Assembly (NCBI GenBank): GCA_029007785.1
Contig: JAQXIM010000102.1
Coordinates: 49,683 to 113,682 of the forward strand
Source: Clostridiales bacterium
GTDB taxonomy: Bacteria > Bacillota > Clostridia > Lachnospirales > Lachnospiraceae
Direction: 5' to 3'
Length of the DNA stretch: 64,000 nt
Part shown: positions 43,021-51,987 of the stretch, piece by piece
Layout of the letters: every line of letters starts with the position of its first letter
How positions within the stretch are numbered: position 1 is the stretch's first letter
The notes under the pieces: model-generated
Told to the model about the DNA's origin: nothing
What the model saw: only the letters and a program-made list of their open reading frames with translations
The model's database searches: none
Position numbers and translations under genes: made by a program

Positions 43021-45018
43021 ATGCAAGAAGAAAAGAAAGTAAATGGCGAAGAAACGATGAATAAGGGCATTACCCGTCGTACTTTTATTAAAGGTGCTGC
43101 AGCTGGAGTAGCCGCTGTTGGTTTGGCTTCCATCCTTCCGGCAGCAGAAGCAGAAGCAGCAACGAAAACCAGTCTGTTCACGAATCCCAAGGAATTGATC
43201 GGCAGAGGAAAAGCTCTGAAGATTCAGGATTTCCCTTGTTCCAAGACTGACGAGTTCAAAGAACTTTTCAAAAAACAGGAAGCAGCTGCTAAGACGAGAG
43301 AAGAGATTTATTATCATCCTTATACCGGTCTCTTCCGTGAGACTGTTACATGGAATGGTCAGGCAGAAGGTGCAGAGCGTATTCTGTATACCTATATTCC
43401 CGACAAGACCTCCCATTGTGCAAGCAGCGTTTTTGTAGCCATTCCTCCCAAGACGAAACCGGAACTTTTCCTGGTGCAGAGCGGTTGGGTAAAACTGGCA
43501 GATGAATACAAATTCCTTCTCCATGCATTTGCACCGGTTGATAACAAGACCTGGGGTAAAGACGAGGAAGAGCAGGCATACATGAAAGCAGCATTTGCTC
43601 TGGGACAGAAAACGGCAAAATACAGCCCTTATACCGGAAACCTTTATATGGTTGGTTATGGTGAAGGCGGCCGTCTTCTGCATCAGTATGTTATGACGGA
43701 TCCGGATAACTGCTCCGGTCTGGCTGTGATTGACGGAAGCAACATCAGTGCAGATTATCTGGAATCCATGGAAAGCGTACCTGCTATTGCTGTAGATAAA
43801 ACCGTAAATCAGATTAATGTTCCTGTTTGGATCGTTGAGAAAGCTAAAACCAAAAACGTTAAGAAAGTTATTAAATACTGGCAGAAAGCCAATATGACCG
43901 ATGATGAATGCTTCATGGTTACCACTGCTTTCAATACGGTAGTGTATAATCAGAAAACGCTGAGTCCGAATTTCCAGATTAATGCATATCCTCTGGGCAA
44001 AGTTCAGGTAACGATTGGATATGTAAATTACCTGGATCAGAATTTCGCTCGTAATATGTGGGAAAATTTCCTTTGCAAGACCATGAGATATAATTCTATT
44101 CAGGGTAAAGATCTTCGTCCTGCCGTTGATTTTGATGCGCTGGGAATCACCAAAGAGTGGAGAGTGATTGATGGATACCATCGTTACTGGCTGGAGTATG
44201 TACCGAGAAAAGTAAAAGAAAATCCCGATCAGGCTGTTCCGCTGGTAATGGCATTCCACGGTGCAGGACAGTGCGGCGAAGCATACGCTCCTTATTCTGA
44301 ATGGTGGAAGATGGCAGATGAAGCGAATTTCATCGTAGTATTCCCTACGGCTTATCCTTATGCCGAGAATAATGGTATGGCAAGACCCATTCACAACGAC
44401 TGCTGGGGAACCGATCGTCCCAATGATCTGTCCTTCTGGCGTCAGATGATTTCTGATATCAAGAGCCGCCATAATATTGATGCTTCCCGTGTATATACGA
44501 CCGGTCATTCCAACGGAGGAAATACTTCCGCCATGATCGCTGGTGAAATGGGTGATATCGTTACGGCTGCTGCCATCAGTGCAGGACGTTACAGAAATGC
44601 TGATGGCGTAATCACCAAGGATGTTGCTACTCTTCATCCCATGGCATCCGATACCAACGGACTGAAGATGCCTGTAATGCAGATGGTAGGAACGAAGGAT
44701 GGCGGTGCTTACCACAGCACAACCATGACCCCCACCATGATGTACTGGATCCAGAAGGACGAGTGTGTGGATATCGACAATCCTCAGAAATTCAAAGCCG
44801 GTGTATACCACAATCAGGTTTGGTCTGACAAGGATGGTATTCCGTGGGTTCGCTACGTTGTAATCGAGAACAAACCTCACACCACCATGCCTTCCGAAGC
44901 ACGTATGTTCTACTATGATTTCCTGGTAGACTATTATCGTGATGAAAATGGTGTAATCCATTACAGAGATGATCAGACGATCCTTGACAGTGAAGATCCT
45001 TTCCTGCTCAACAAATAA
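43021..45018 (+). CDS. Tat-exported esterase with two alpha/beta-hydrolase domains, the first apparently inactive
   Basis: A 665-residue protein. A twin-arginine signal (TRRTFIKGAAAGVAAVGL, Arg19-Arg20) is followed by an AEAEAA cleavage region near residue 47. The C-terminal domain (about 375-650) is of the PHB-depolymerase/LpqC or feruloyl-esterase type: oxyanion loop FHGAGQCGE (412-420), nucleophile Ser497 in GHSNGG, late histidine in ENKPHTTMP. The N-terminal domain (about 95-310) has the same layout, but its elbow reads GYGEGG (212-217), with Glu where Ser should be. It probably hydrolyses an ester at the cell surface; the substrate is unknown. AGGAG precedes ATG 43021. No tat genes are in the window. 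Confidence 0.82.
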   Translation: MQEEKKVNGEETMNKGITRRTFIKGAAAGVAAVGLASILPAAEAEAATKTSLFTNPKELIGRGKALKIQDFPCSKTDEFKELFKKQEAAAKTREEIYYHPYTGLFRETVTWNGQAEGAERILYTYIPDKTSHCASSVFVAIPPKTKPELFLVQSGWVKLADEYKFLLHAFAPVDNKTWGKDEEEQAYMKAAFALGQKTAKYSPYTGNLYMVGYGEGGRLLHQYVMTDPDNCSGLAVIDGSNISADYLESMESVPAIAVDKTVNQINVPVWIVEKAKTKNVKKVIKYWQKANMTDDECFMVTTAFNTVVYNQKTLSPNFQINAYPLGKVQVTIGYVNYLDQNFARNMWENFLCKTMRYNSIQGKDLRPAVDFDALGITKEWRVIDGYHRYWLEYVPRKVKENPDQAVPLVMAFHGAGQCGEAYAPYSEWWKMADEANFIVVFPTAYPYAENNGMARPIHNDCWGTDRPNDLSFWRQMISDIKSRHNIDASRVYTTGHSNGGNTSAMIAGEMGDIVTAAAISAGRYRNADGVITKDVATLHPMASDTNGLKMPVMQMVGTKDGGAYHSTTMTPTMMYWIQKDECVDIDNPQKFKAGVYHNQVWSDKDGIPWVRYVVIENKPHTTMPSEARMFYYDFLVDYYRDENGVIHYRDDQTILDSEDPFLLNK

Positions 45019-45119
45019 TTTCATCAAATAAAATATCTGAGGATCCGATATGATGATATCCGGATTCTCAGATGGAATATCCTCTGAATAAAAGATAATT
45101 GTCATAGGACGTTTATGGG

Positions 45120-45165
45120 AGAGCGCTGCTTTACAGAAAAATGTAAGGCGGCGTTCTTTTTCTTT
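45120..45165 (+). terminator. Terminator after the esterase
   Basis: 16-bp arms at 45120-45135 and 45142-45157 (three wobbles), then TTTTTCTTTT. A separate 17-bp hairpin at about 45034-45072 precedes it without a T-run. Confidence 0.82.
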
Positions 45166-45202
45166 TGTGATCGGCATAAAGCTAAATGAGTATCAATAAG
45201 GC

Positions 45203-45231
45203 TGGACAAACAATGAAAAAAACGGTAATAT
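45203..45231 (+). promoter_or_regulatory. Promoter of feoAB
   Basis: TGGACA at 45203-45208, a 17-bp spacer and TAATAT at 45226-45231. No Fur box or DtxR-like palindrome was obvious. Confidence 0.6.
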
Positions 45232-45315
45232 GTTACTGAAGTTAGAGGTGACTTATATTGCCGTTCAGGAGTTCGGCAAGACGGTCCTTCTTCATATGGG
45301 AAAGGGATGAAATAT

Positions 45316-47673
45316 ATGACATTAGCCGATCTAAAGGTAGGGGAAGACGCGGTGATCCATCAGGTGGGCGGCGAAGAAGAGTTACGCCATCATTTACTGG
45401 ATATGGGGCTGATTCCCGGTGTAGAAGTGTCGCTGATTAAGCTGGCTCCCATGGGAGACCCGATGGAATTTCTGATTCGCGGATATTCTCTCACCATTCG
45501 TAAAGAGGATGCTGCCAAGATTCAAATAGAGCAGGTACATAAATCACACGACCATCGAAGAGAGGCTGTGAAGCTGAAGCCCCAGAATCACCCGGGCGTA
45601 GGAGAAGAACGGGTTTATCAGCCACGCAAAGGAGGTCTGGAAATTCCCGAGGGGCATAGAATAACTTTTGCCCTTGCCGGAAACCAGAACTGCGGAAAAA
45701 CAACACTTTTTAATCAGTTGACCGGTTCCAACCAGCATGTGGGAAATTTCCCGGGAGTAACGGTAGATCAAAAACAGGGTGTCATCCGCAGCCATTCGGA
45801 TGCATCGGTGGTGGATTTGCCGGGCATTTATTCCTTGTCACCCTACAGCAGCGAGGAGATTGTTACCAGAGAATTTCTTCTCCAGGGACATCCGGAAGGA
45901 ATTATCAATATTCTGGATGCAACAAATATTGAGAGAAATCTTTACTTAACGCTCCAGCTGATTGAGTTGGATATTCCCATGGTTCTTGCTTTGAATATGA
46001 TGGATGAAGTCAGAGAGAACGGAGGAACCATTCGCATTAATGAACTGGAAAGACGGCTGGGGATTCCTGTTGTTCCCATTTCAGCAGCCAAAAACGAAGG
46101 CATTGAGGAACTGGCAGAGCATTGCATCCATGTAGCAAGGAATCGGGAGAAACCGCGACGTCTTGACTTTTGCGATGCAGATGGAGAAGACGGATTAGAT
46201 GCGGTACATCGTTGTATCCATGCTGTGATTCATCTGATTGCCGATCATGCAGAGAAATATCATATTCCCGTTCGTTTTGCTGCCACAAAATTGGTGGAAC
46301 GAGACCAGCAGATTCTGAAATCCCTTCATTTGGATGAGAATGAACAGGAAATGCTGGATCATATGATCCTTCAGATGGAGCAGGAGAGCGGACGAGACTG
46401 TCAGGCGGCCATTGCGGATATGAGGTTCCGTTTTATCGACAGGCTTTGCAGAGATACGGTAGTCCGTCCAAGAGAAAGCAAAGAAAGAAAGAGAAGTGAA
46501 GCCATTGACCGGGTTTTAACCGGAAAATATACTGCTATTCCCAGTTTTGTGCTGATCATGGCCTTTATTTTCTGGATGACCTTCGGTGTTGTCGGCAGCT
46601 TCTTATCCGATTTGCTGGAAATAGGAATTCAATGGGTTACTGATCTTTGTGACAAGGCCCTTACTCTTTATGGAATCAATGAAGTAGTTCATTCCCTTAT
46701 CATCGACGGTATTTTTGCCGGCGTGGGTAGTGTATTAAGCTTTCTGCCGATCATCGTAGTGCTGTTTTTCTTCCTTTCCATATTGGAAGATACGGGATAC
46801 ATGGCAAGAATCGCTTTTGTTATGGATAAGCTGCTTCGAAAAATCGGACTTTCCGGAAGAAGCTTTGTGCCCATGCTGATTGGTTTTGGTTGTTCCGTTC
46901 CGGCAATTATGGCAACAAGAACACTTCCTTCCGATCGGGATCGAAAAATGACCATCCTGCTGACGCCATTTATGAGTTGTTCTGCCAAACTGCCGATTTA
47001 TGCCTTGTTTGCAGCAGCCTTCTTCCCGGGAAGAGAAACTATTGTGATGATTTCTCTTTATTTCGTGGGAATTCTGGTTGCCATTGCTTTCGCAAATCTC
47101 CTCAAAGGAACCATGTTCCATGGGGAACCGGTACCCTTTGTTATGGAACTGCCCAATTATCGTTTCCCCAGTGCCAAGAGCATCTTCCAGCTGATATGGG
47201 ATAAGGCAAAAGACTTTGTTACAAGAGCGTTTACCGTAATTTTTATTGCTTCCATTTTGATCTGGTTCCTTCAGACATTTGATGCCCGGCTGAATGTGGC
47301 TGTCAATCAGTCAGAAAGTCTGCTGGCTATGTTGGGAAGTCTCATTGCACCTGTTTTCCGTCCTCTTCATTTGGACGATTGGAGAATTTCCACTGCTTTG
47401 ATTACGGGATTTACTGCAAAAGAGAGTGTAGTAAGTACACTGACTGTGCTTCTCGGTGGGAGTACGGAATTGCTTCATACCATGTTTCAGCCTTTGCAGG
47501 CCATGGAATTTCTTGTATTTTCCCTGCTATACACTCCCTGTGTTGCGGCAATCGCCACGGTTCGACGTGAATTGGGAAGCCGATGGGCGGTAGGCCTTGT
47601 ATTTTTACAGTGTGCCATCGCCTGGGTTGTGGCATGGCTGGTAATGCTGGTCGGAAACCTGGCTGGTTTATAA
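45316..47673 (+). CDS. feoB: Fused FeoA-FeoB ferrous iron transporter
   Basis: A 785-residue protein. Residues 1-75 form a FeoA SH3-like domain (MTLADLKVGEDAVI, HHLLDMGLIPGVEVSLIK). After a linker rich in Lys/Arg/His comes the FeoB G domain (G1 AGNQNCGKTTLFN, G3 DLPGIYSLSPYS, G4 LNMMDE). The membrane permease follows, with the Gate motifs around GFGCSVPAIMATRTL and ending VVAWLVMLVGNLAGL. It imports Fe(II) across the inner membrane. Fusion of FeoA to FeoB is seen in some anaerobes. AAAGGG fits ATG 45316 better (9 bases) than ATG 45307 (0 bases). larC follows on the same strand. Confidence 0.93.
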   Translation: MTLADLKVGEDAVIHQVGGEEELRHHLLDMGLIPGVEVSLIKLAPMGDPMEFLIRGYSLTIRKEDAAKIQIEQVHKSHDHRREAVKLKPQNHPGVGEERVYQPRKGGLEIPEGHRITFALAGNQNCGKTTLFNQLTGSNQHVGNFPGVTVDQKQGVIRSHSDASVVDLPGIYSLSPYSSEEIVTREFLLQGHPEGIINILDATNIERNLYLTLQLIELDIPMVLALNMMDEVRENGGTIRINELERRLGIPVVPISAAKNEGIEELAEHCIHVARNREKPRRLDFCDADGEDGLDAVHRCIHAVIHLIADHAEKYHIPVRFAATKLVERDQQILKSLHLDENEQEMLDHMILQMEQESGRDCQAAIADMRFRFIDRLCRDTVVRPRESKERKRSEAIDRVLTGKYTAIPSFVLIMAFIFWMTFGVVGSFLSDLLEIGIQWVTDLCDKALTLYGINEVVHSLIIDGIFAGVGSVLSFLPIIVVLFFFLSILEDTGYMARIAFVMDKLLRKIGLSGRSFVPMLIGFGCSVPAIMATRTLPSDRDRKMTILLTPFMSCSAKLPIYALFAAAFFPGRETIVMISLYFVGILVAIAFANLLKGTMFHGEPVPFVMELPNYRFPSAKSIFQLIWDKAKDFVTRAFTVIFIASILIWFLQTFDARLNVAVNQSESLLAMLGSLIAPVFRPLHLDDWRISTALITGFTAKESVVSTLTVLLGGSTELLHTMFQPLQAMEFLVFSLLYTPCVAAIATVRRELGSRWAVGLVFLQCAIAWVVAWLVMLVGNLAGL

Positions 47674-47787
47674 GGAATTCGTAAAACGCCTGGAGAAATC
47701 TGCATTTATCTCATAGGGATTACTGTGTTATCAATAATCCCTAAAAGACGTTTTGCAGAAACCATAGATATAATTGGAGGAAAAAAT

Positions 47788-49200
47788 ATGCAGAGTATAG
47801 GGAACAGCCAAGGTGCGGTATCTATAAACGTGCCGGGACAAGTTCATCAAAAAAAATCAAAAGAAAATGGCAGAAAAGAGCTTCTTTATCTGGACTGTTC
47901 CTCCGGTATCAGCGGTGATATGACTGTAGCAGCATTGCTTCATCTGGGAGCGAATCCCAGAACCTTGGAACGTGTACTGGAAAGTATTCCGATTCATGGA
48001 TTTCAGACAAAAATTTCCCGGGTGTTTAAATCAGGCGTAGAAGCCTTCGATTTTCAGGTCATTCTGGATCAGAAATATGAGAATCATGATCATGATATGG
48101 AATACCTCCATGGTCCTTCCGGTCATCACGGGCACAAACATAAAATCACAGAAAAAGCAGGACAGGGAGAACAGGTTTCCCGGAACGAGAATTGGAAACC
48201 CTTGCATCACCACGAAGGTTTCCATGAACATCGGACCTTGAATGATATTTTCCGGATTCTCGATGGGACCGATATGACAGATAAAGCAAGAAATCTGGCA
48301 AAAAGAATTTTTTCAATTCTCGCCAAAGCAGAAGCAAAGGCCCATGGAACAACCATGGATCAAGTCCATTTTCATGAAGTGGGAGCCGTGGATTCCATTG
48401 TGGACATTACGGCGGCAGCGGTGTGCTTTGATGATCTTGGTTTTGATCGGGTTGTGATTCCCTGTCTTTGTGATGGTCACGGATGGATTCGATGTCAGCA
48501 CGGAGTCATTCCCGTACCGGTGCCGGCAGTTGTAAACATTGTTCAGGAGGAAAAACTGACGATGCGTCAGACAGATGTGGAGGGAGAACTGGTCACACCC
48601 ACCGGTGCCGCCATTGCAGCAGCCATAAAAACCGATGAAAAGCTGCCTTCGGAATATCAGATTCGCAAAGTAGGGCTTGGTGCCGGAAAACGGCAGTACG
48701 ATTGTCCCGGCCTTCTTCGGGCTATGATTCTTCAGTATGAGGATAAGCTGTCATCAGAGAAAAACATATCGGACACCATATTCAAATTGGAGTCCAATAT
48801 TGATGACTGTACCGGAGAATCCCTTGGATATGTCATGGAACTCCTCTTTGCAGCCGGTGCAAGAGATGTCCACTACACTCCCGTTTATATGAAAAAAAAT
48901 CGTCCCGCTTATCAACTCAATGTGATCTGCAGTCGGGAAAAGATTGAAGAACTGGAAGACATCATTTTCCGGGAGACAACAACCATCGGCATCCGCCGCA
49001 TGGAAATGGAACGCACCGTAATGACAAGAGAGATGGTATCAAAACAGACGCCCTGGGGAGAGGTGAAAATGAAAATCTGCCGCAAAGGAAATATTGAAAA
49101 GATTTATCCGGAATATGAAAGCCTGGCAGAAATATGCAGAATACACGGACTTTCTTACGGAGACGTTTATCACTTTGTTATGAATCATACGGATATATAA
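47788..49200 (+). CDS. larC: Nickel-pincer cofactor biosynthesis protein LarC
   Basis: A 470-residue LarC, the CTP-dependent nickel insertase for the NPN cofactor of lactate racemase-type enzymes. It starts LLYLDCSSGISGDMTVAALL and shows FHEVGAVDSIVDI, CLCDGHGWI, GELVTPTGAAI and the C-terminal ESNIDDCTGESLGYVMELL. A histidine-rich insert at about residues 95-145 (HDHD, HHGHKHK, HHHEGFHEH) is the expected nickel store. ATG 47788 has TGGAGG upstream; the frame opens at 47725. larB, larE and a larA target are not in the window. It lies 114 bp after feoAB with no terminator seen, so the two metal genes may be co-transcribed. Confidence 0.93.
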   Translation: MQSIGNSQGAVSINVPGQVHQKKSKENGRKELLYLDCSSGISGDMTVAALLHLGANPRTLERVLESIPIHGFQTKISRVFKSGVEAFDFQVILDQKYENHDHDMEYLHGPSGHHGHKHKITEKAGQGEQVSRNENWKPLHHHEGFHEHRTLNDIFRILDGTDMTDKARNLAKRIFSILAKAEAKAHGTTMDQVHFHEVGAVDSIVDITAAAVCFDDLGFDRVVIPCLCDGHGWIRCQHGVIPVPVPAVVNIVQEEKLTMRQTDVEGELVTPTGAAIAAAIKTDEKLPSEYQIRKVGLGAGKRQYDCPGLLRAMILQYEDKLSSEKNISDTIFKLESNIDDCTGESLGYVMELLFAAGARDVHYTPVYMKKNRPAYQLNVICSREKIEELEDIIFRETTTIGIRRMEMERTVMTREMVSKQTPWGEVKMKICRKGNIEKIYPEYESLAEICRIHGLSYGDVYHFVMNHTDI

Positions 49201-49255
49201 AAATACAGGGATATGTGTCAATTAATATAAAAACAACACATATCCCTGTATTTTT
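49199..49255. terminator. Terminator after larC
   Basis: Perfect 20-bp arms at 49199-49218 and 49236-49255, A-rich and T-rich at the ends; the stem begins within the larC stop codon. Confidence 0.9.
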
Positions 49256-49335
49256 AACCTATTATCTACAGAACAAATGCTGTACAATAAAATAAAAAAG
49301 ACATTGGCTGATCAGAGAAAAAGGGAAGAACAGAT

Positions 49336-49893
49336 ATGCTGGTAAATAGAGTGAAGGAAGAAGATGCTGCTGAATTGCTGAAGATATATGCTCCTTATGT
49401 GGAAAACACGGCCATAACCTTTGAATATACCATCCCATCGGTGGATCAATTCAAAAACAGAATCCGACAGATTTCAGCCCGATATCCATATATCAAAGCG
49501 GTTGAAAAAGGCGAGGTTCTGGGATATGCCTATGCCAATACCTTTAAAGACCGAGAAGCCTATGATTGGTCTGTGGAAACAACCGTTTACGTAGATCAGA
49601 ACAAAAAGAGACAGGGAATCGGCAGATTCCTGTATCAGCAGCTGGAAAAATCCTTAATCGATATGGGAATCCTGAACATGAACGCATGTATCGCCTGTCC
49701 AATGGTTGAGGATGAGTATTTAACCAATGATAGTTACTATTTTCATAAAAATATGGGATTTGAACTGGCAGGACGATTTCACCGATCCGGATACAAATTT
49801 GGAAAATGGTACGACATGATATGGATGGAAAAAATGATAGGAGAACATCCGGATCAGCCCGGGAAAGTTCTTCATGAAAAATGGCATATTTAG
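49336..49893 (+). CDS. GNAT N-acetyltransferase (phosphinothricin-acetyltransferase type)
   Basis: A 185-residue GNAT enzyme. It follows the Pat/Bar/YwnH pattern: IYAPYVENTAITFEYTIPS, VLGYAYANTFKDREAYDWS, TVYVDQNKKRQGIGRFLY with the acetyl-CoA loop, and FHKNMGFELAGRF. Members acetylate phosphinothricin, methionine sulfoximine or other amino compounds; the native substrate here is unknown. GGGAAGAACAG precedes ATG 49336. Two small membrane-protein genes follow closely on the same strand. Confidence 0.86.
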   Translation: MLVNRVKEEDAAELLKIYAPYVENTAITFEYTIPSVDQFKNRIRQISARYPYIKAVEKGEVLGYAYANTFKDREAYDWSVETTVYVDQNKKRQGIGRFLYQQLEKSLIDMGILNMNACIACPMVEDEYLTNDSYYFHKNMGFELAGRFHRSGYKFGKWYDMIWMEKMIGEHPDQPGKVLHEKWHI

Positions 49894-49913
49894 CTGAATA
49901 AACGGTGAAAACT

Positions 49914-50306
49914 ATGAAAAAGCGAATAACAATAATAGGGATATCCTTTATCCTCTTCGCGGGGGTTATCGCATTTCTGGTTCATTACAATCAGGAATGC
50001 TTCAATGGAAGCCGTATCAAAAATCCAGACTCCTATATGCTGGATATAAAAAAAATGAACGGAACCGATCTGCATACTTTGGAGCTTCAGAAAGGTCAAT
50101 CCTTGTACGTTCATTTTGAAACCCAAAAAGGATCCATGTATATGGAAATCAAAGCACCGAACGAAACCTCGTTTTACAGCGGTAATGGGAAAGATATCAT
50201 TGATTTTACCTTAGATGTTCCCGAAAGCGGTGTTTATACGATTGTTGTGGAAGCACGCCACTCAAAAGGACGGATAGAAATACAGAAAAACTCAAACAAT
50301 TCATAA
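49914..50306 (+). CDS. Small single-pass membrane/secreted protein, unknown
   Basis: A 130-residue protein with one N-terminal membrane helix (ITIIGISFILFAGVIAFLV). The remaining 100 residues look like a beta sandwich (LHTLELQKGQSLYVHFETQ, VPESGVYTIVVEARHSKG), similar in style to small extracellular beta domains. I recognise no family. ATG 49914 or GTG 49905 could start it; neither has a good ribosome site. It lies 20 bp after the GNAT gene and 26 bp before another small membrane gene, so all three are probably one operon. Confidence 0.7.
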   Translation: MKKRITIIGISFILFAGVIAFLVHYNQECFNGSRIKNPDSYMLDIKKMNGTDLHTLELQKGQSLYVHFETQKGSMYMEIKAPNETSFYSGNGKDIIDFTLDVPESGVYTIVVEARHSKGRIEIQKNSNNS

Positions 50307-50332
50307 AAATCAAGAGAAGAAAGGCAGAGAGC

Positions 50333-50731
50333 ATGAAAAAAAGGTTTTTTATACCAGCCTGCGTGTTAAGCATTACCGGCATTGTTTTTATTATATATGC
50401 CATGGGGCATCCGGAACTGTCATTTCCATGGAGTACGCAAATAACAAGTATTCTTTACGGACTATATGCAGACGCAGCAGTGATGTTGTTTTTGCTTGCA
50501 TTTATGAAAAAAATATCCATTATGAATATTCTGACCATTATATTTGAAATGGGAGCCATTTTTTTTCTGGTTCAGTCTATTCTTCACGTTTATCCGGATG
50601 GTCATGCCAACTGGTATTTACCCATGGCACTCGGACTAAACAGTATTGCTATTTTTCTGAATTCATTCCAAACCTGGAAAAAATCGAAAGAAAACAAGGC
50701 AGAAACACGAATATCTGAAAAGCAGGAATAG
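50333..50731 (+). CDS. Small four-helix membrane protein, unknown
   Basis: A 132-residue protein with four predicted membrane helices (FFIPACVLSITGIVFIIYA, ILYGLYADAAVMLFLLAF, ILTIIFEMGAIFFLVQSI, YLPMALGLNSIAIFLNSF) and a charged tail. The last ten codons and the stop lie in the first unit of the 62-bp tandem array, so the C-terminus may have been replaced by repeat sequence. AAGGCAGAG precedes ATG 50333. No family recognised. Confidence 0.7.
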   Translation: MKKRFFIPACVLSITGIVFIIYAMGHPELSFPWSTQITSILYGLYADAAVMLFLLAFMKKISIMNILTIIFEMGAIFFLVQSILHVYPDGHANWYLPMALGLNSIAIFLNSFQTWKKSKENKAETRISEKQE

Positions 50732-51028
50732 AATAACTGAGATCCAACAAGACAGAAACACAAATATCTGAAAGGCGGGAATAGAATATCGAGAATAACT
50801 GAGAACCAGCAAGACAGAAACACAAATATCTGAAAAGCGGGAATAGAACATCAGGAATAACTGAGATCCAACAAGACAGAAACACAAATATCTGAAAAGC
50901 GGGAATAGAACATCAGGAATAACTGAGAACCAGCAAGGCAGAAACACAAATATCTGAAAAGCGGGAATAGAACATCGGGAATAACAGGGATCCAACAAGG
51001 CAGAAACACAAATATCTGTGAAACAAGG
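50700..51028 (+). repeat. 62-bp tandem array with alternating unit types
   Basis: Units: 50700-50752 (53 bp), 50753-50814, 50815-50876, 50877-50938, 50939-51000 and a 28-bp partial to 51028. The unit begins CAGAAACACAAATATCTGAA. Near its end, units 1, 3 and 5 carry GATCCAACAA while units 2 and 4 carry GAACCAGCAA, so the array has a 124-bp higher-order period. Periodic minus-strand frames across it are by-products. Confidence 0.92.
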
Positions 51029-51043
51029 CTCGGGTGTGGCGTA

Positions 51044-51278
51044 GAAAATCAGGAACAGAAAGCACCGGGCTTTCATCATGAAGCAAAAAATCCTGCGGCA
51101 AACGATAGGAAACCGTACTGAGCTTTGCGAATTTCACGCGCGGACGAGGAGCAAACGTCCTTATGGCGAACGATGTCCGCGCGTATGAAACTGAAGCAAA
51201 GCGAAGGAAGGTGACGTGTTTGCCGCAGGATTTTTGCGCCATGATGATAAAGTCAGGGAACCCGACTTCCTGATTTTC
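51044..51278. repeat. 235-bp nested palindromic element
   Basis: Outer arms GAAAATCAGGAA (51044-51055) and TTCCTGATTTTC (51267-51278). A second stem ATCATG/CATGAT is at 51075-51080 and 51240-51245. A third perfect 18-bp stem is at 51086-51103 and 51218-51235. The inner stem GCTTTGC/GCAAAGC is at 51122-51128 and 51196-51202. The central stem CGCGCGGAC/GTCCGCGCG is at 51137-51145 and 51175-51183. Side hairpins lie at 51058-51074 and 51251-51267. It could be a MITE-like element or a large folded RNA. It ends 8 bp from the hemolysin III stop. Confidence 0.82.
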
Positions 51279-51285
51279 AGGGGTG

Positions 51286-51951
51286 TTATGCTATGAAGAA
51301 GTACATGACAATGTAGTGGCAAAAACTTCCCCCCATAACAAACAAATGGAAAATCTCATGCATTCCAAAATTCGGATGCTTCGCATCAAATTCCGGATTC
51401 TTCTTTGCATAAATAACACCGCCAGCCGTATAAATCAATCCTCCGGCCAGCAGCCAACCGAAGGCACCGGAAGAAAGAGAAGACAGGAGGGAAGGGAAAG
51501 CAAGGATGCAAACCCAGCCCATGGAGATGTAAAGAATAGAAGAGAACCATTTCGGGCAATTAATCCAGAATGCTTTCAGTAGAATACCGGTAATCGCAAT
51601 TCCCCATACCAGAAACAGCAATGGAAGTCCTGCAGCAGGAGGAAGAACGATCAGGCAAATCGGGGTATAAGAACAGGCAATCAGGATAAAAATCATAAAA
51701 TGGTCAATGCGTTTCAGGATCAGATTTCCCTGGCCCGGCAGATTCAGTGCGTGATATATCGTACTTGCTCCGTAAAGGAACATAAGACCGTATATAAAAA
51801 CAATCATACTGATCAAATGCAGCGGATTTCCGGATGCTTTCATCAGCAGCGGTGCACTTCCAAAAACAGAAGCAATGAGACCAATAAAATGGGTAATCGC
51901 ACTTCCGGGATCCTTCAGTTGAAAAACAGGTTTTGTATTTTCTGCTACCAT
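51286..51951 (-). CDS. Hemolysin III family (PAQR) membrane protein
   Basis: A 221-residue protein with seven membrane helices. The PAQR/HlyIII zinc-site residues are visible: His in GSAITHFIG, Ser/His in LYGASTIYHAL, Asp in KRIDHFMIF and the two late histidines in MHEIFHLFVMGGSFCHY. Such proteins are putative zinc-dependent hydrolases (ceramidase-like); haemolysis is not generally proven. ATG 51951 is preceded on its strand by GAGG at 8 bases. The gene is convergent with the repeat-rich region at its 3' end. Confidence 0.9.
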   Translation of the reverse strand: MVAENTKPVFQLKDPGSAITHFIGLIASVFGSAPLLMKASGNPLHLISMIVFIYGLMFLYGASTIYHALNLPGQGNLILKRIDHFMIFILIACSYTPICLIVLPPAAGLPLLFLVWGIAITGILLKAFWINCPKWFSSILYISMGWVCILAFPSLLSSLSSGAFGWLLAGGLIYTAGGVIYAKKNPEFDAKHPNFGMHEIFHLFVMGGSFCHYIVMYFFIA

Positions 51952-51987
51952 ATGCAATACCTCACAATATAATATAAAACAACTTAT

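Noticed and set aside
42742..45177. Long minus-strand frame opposite the Tat esterase
   Set aside because: It mirrors the esterase codons, has no ribosome site and no recognisable domain.
50663..51242. Minus-strand frames with repeated FLPCW/FRYLCFCL segments
   Set aside because: They are by-products of the 62-bp tandem array read in shifting frames and lack ribosome sites.
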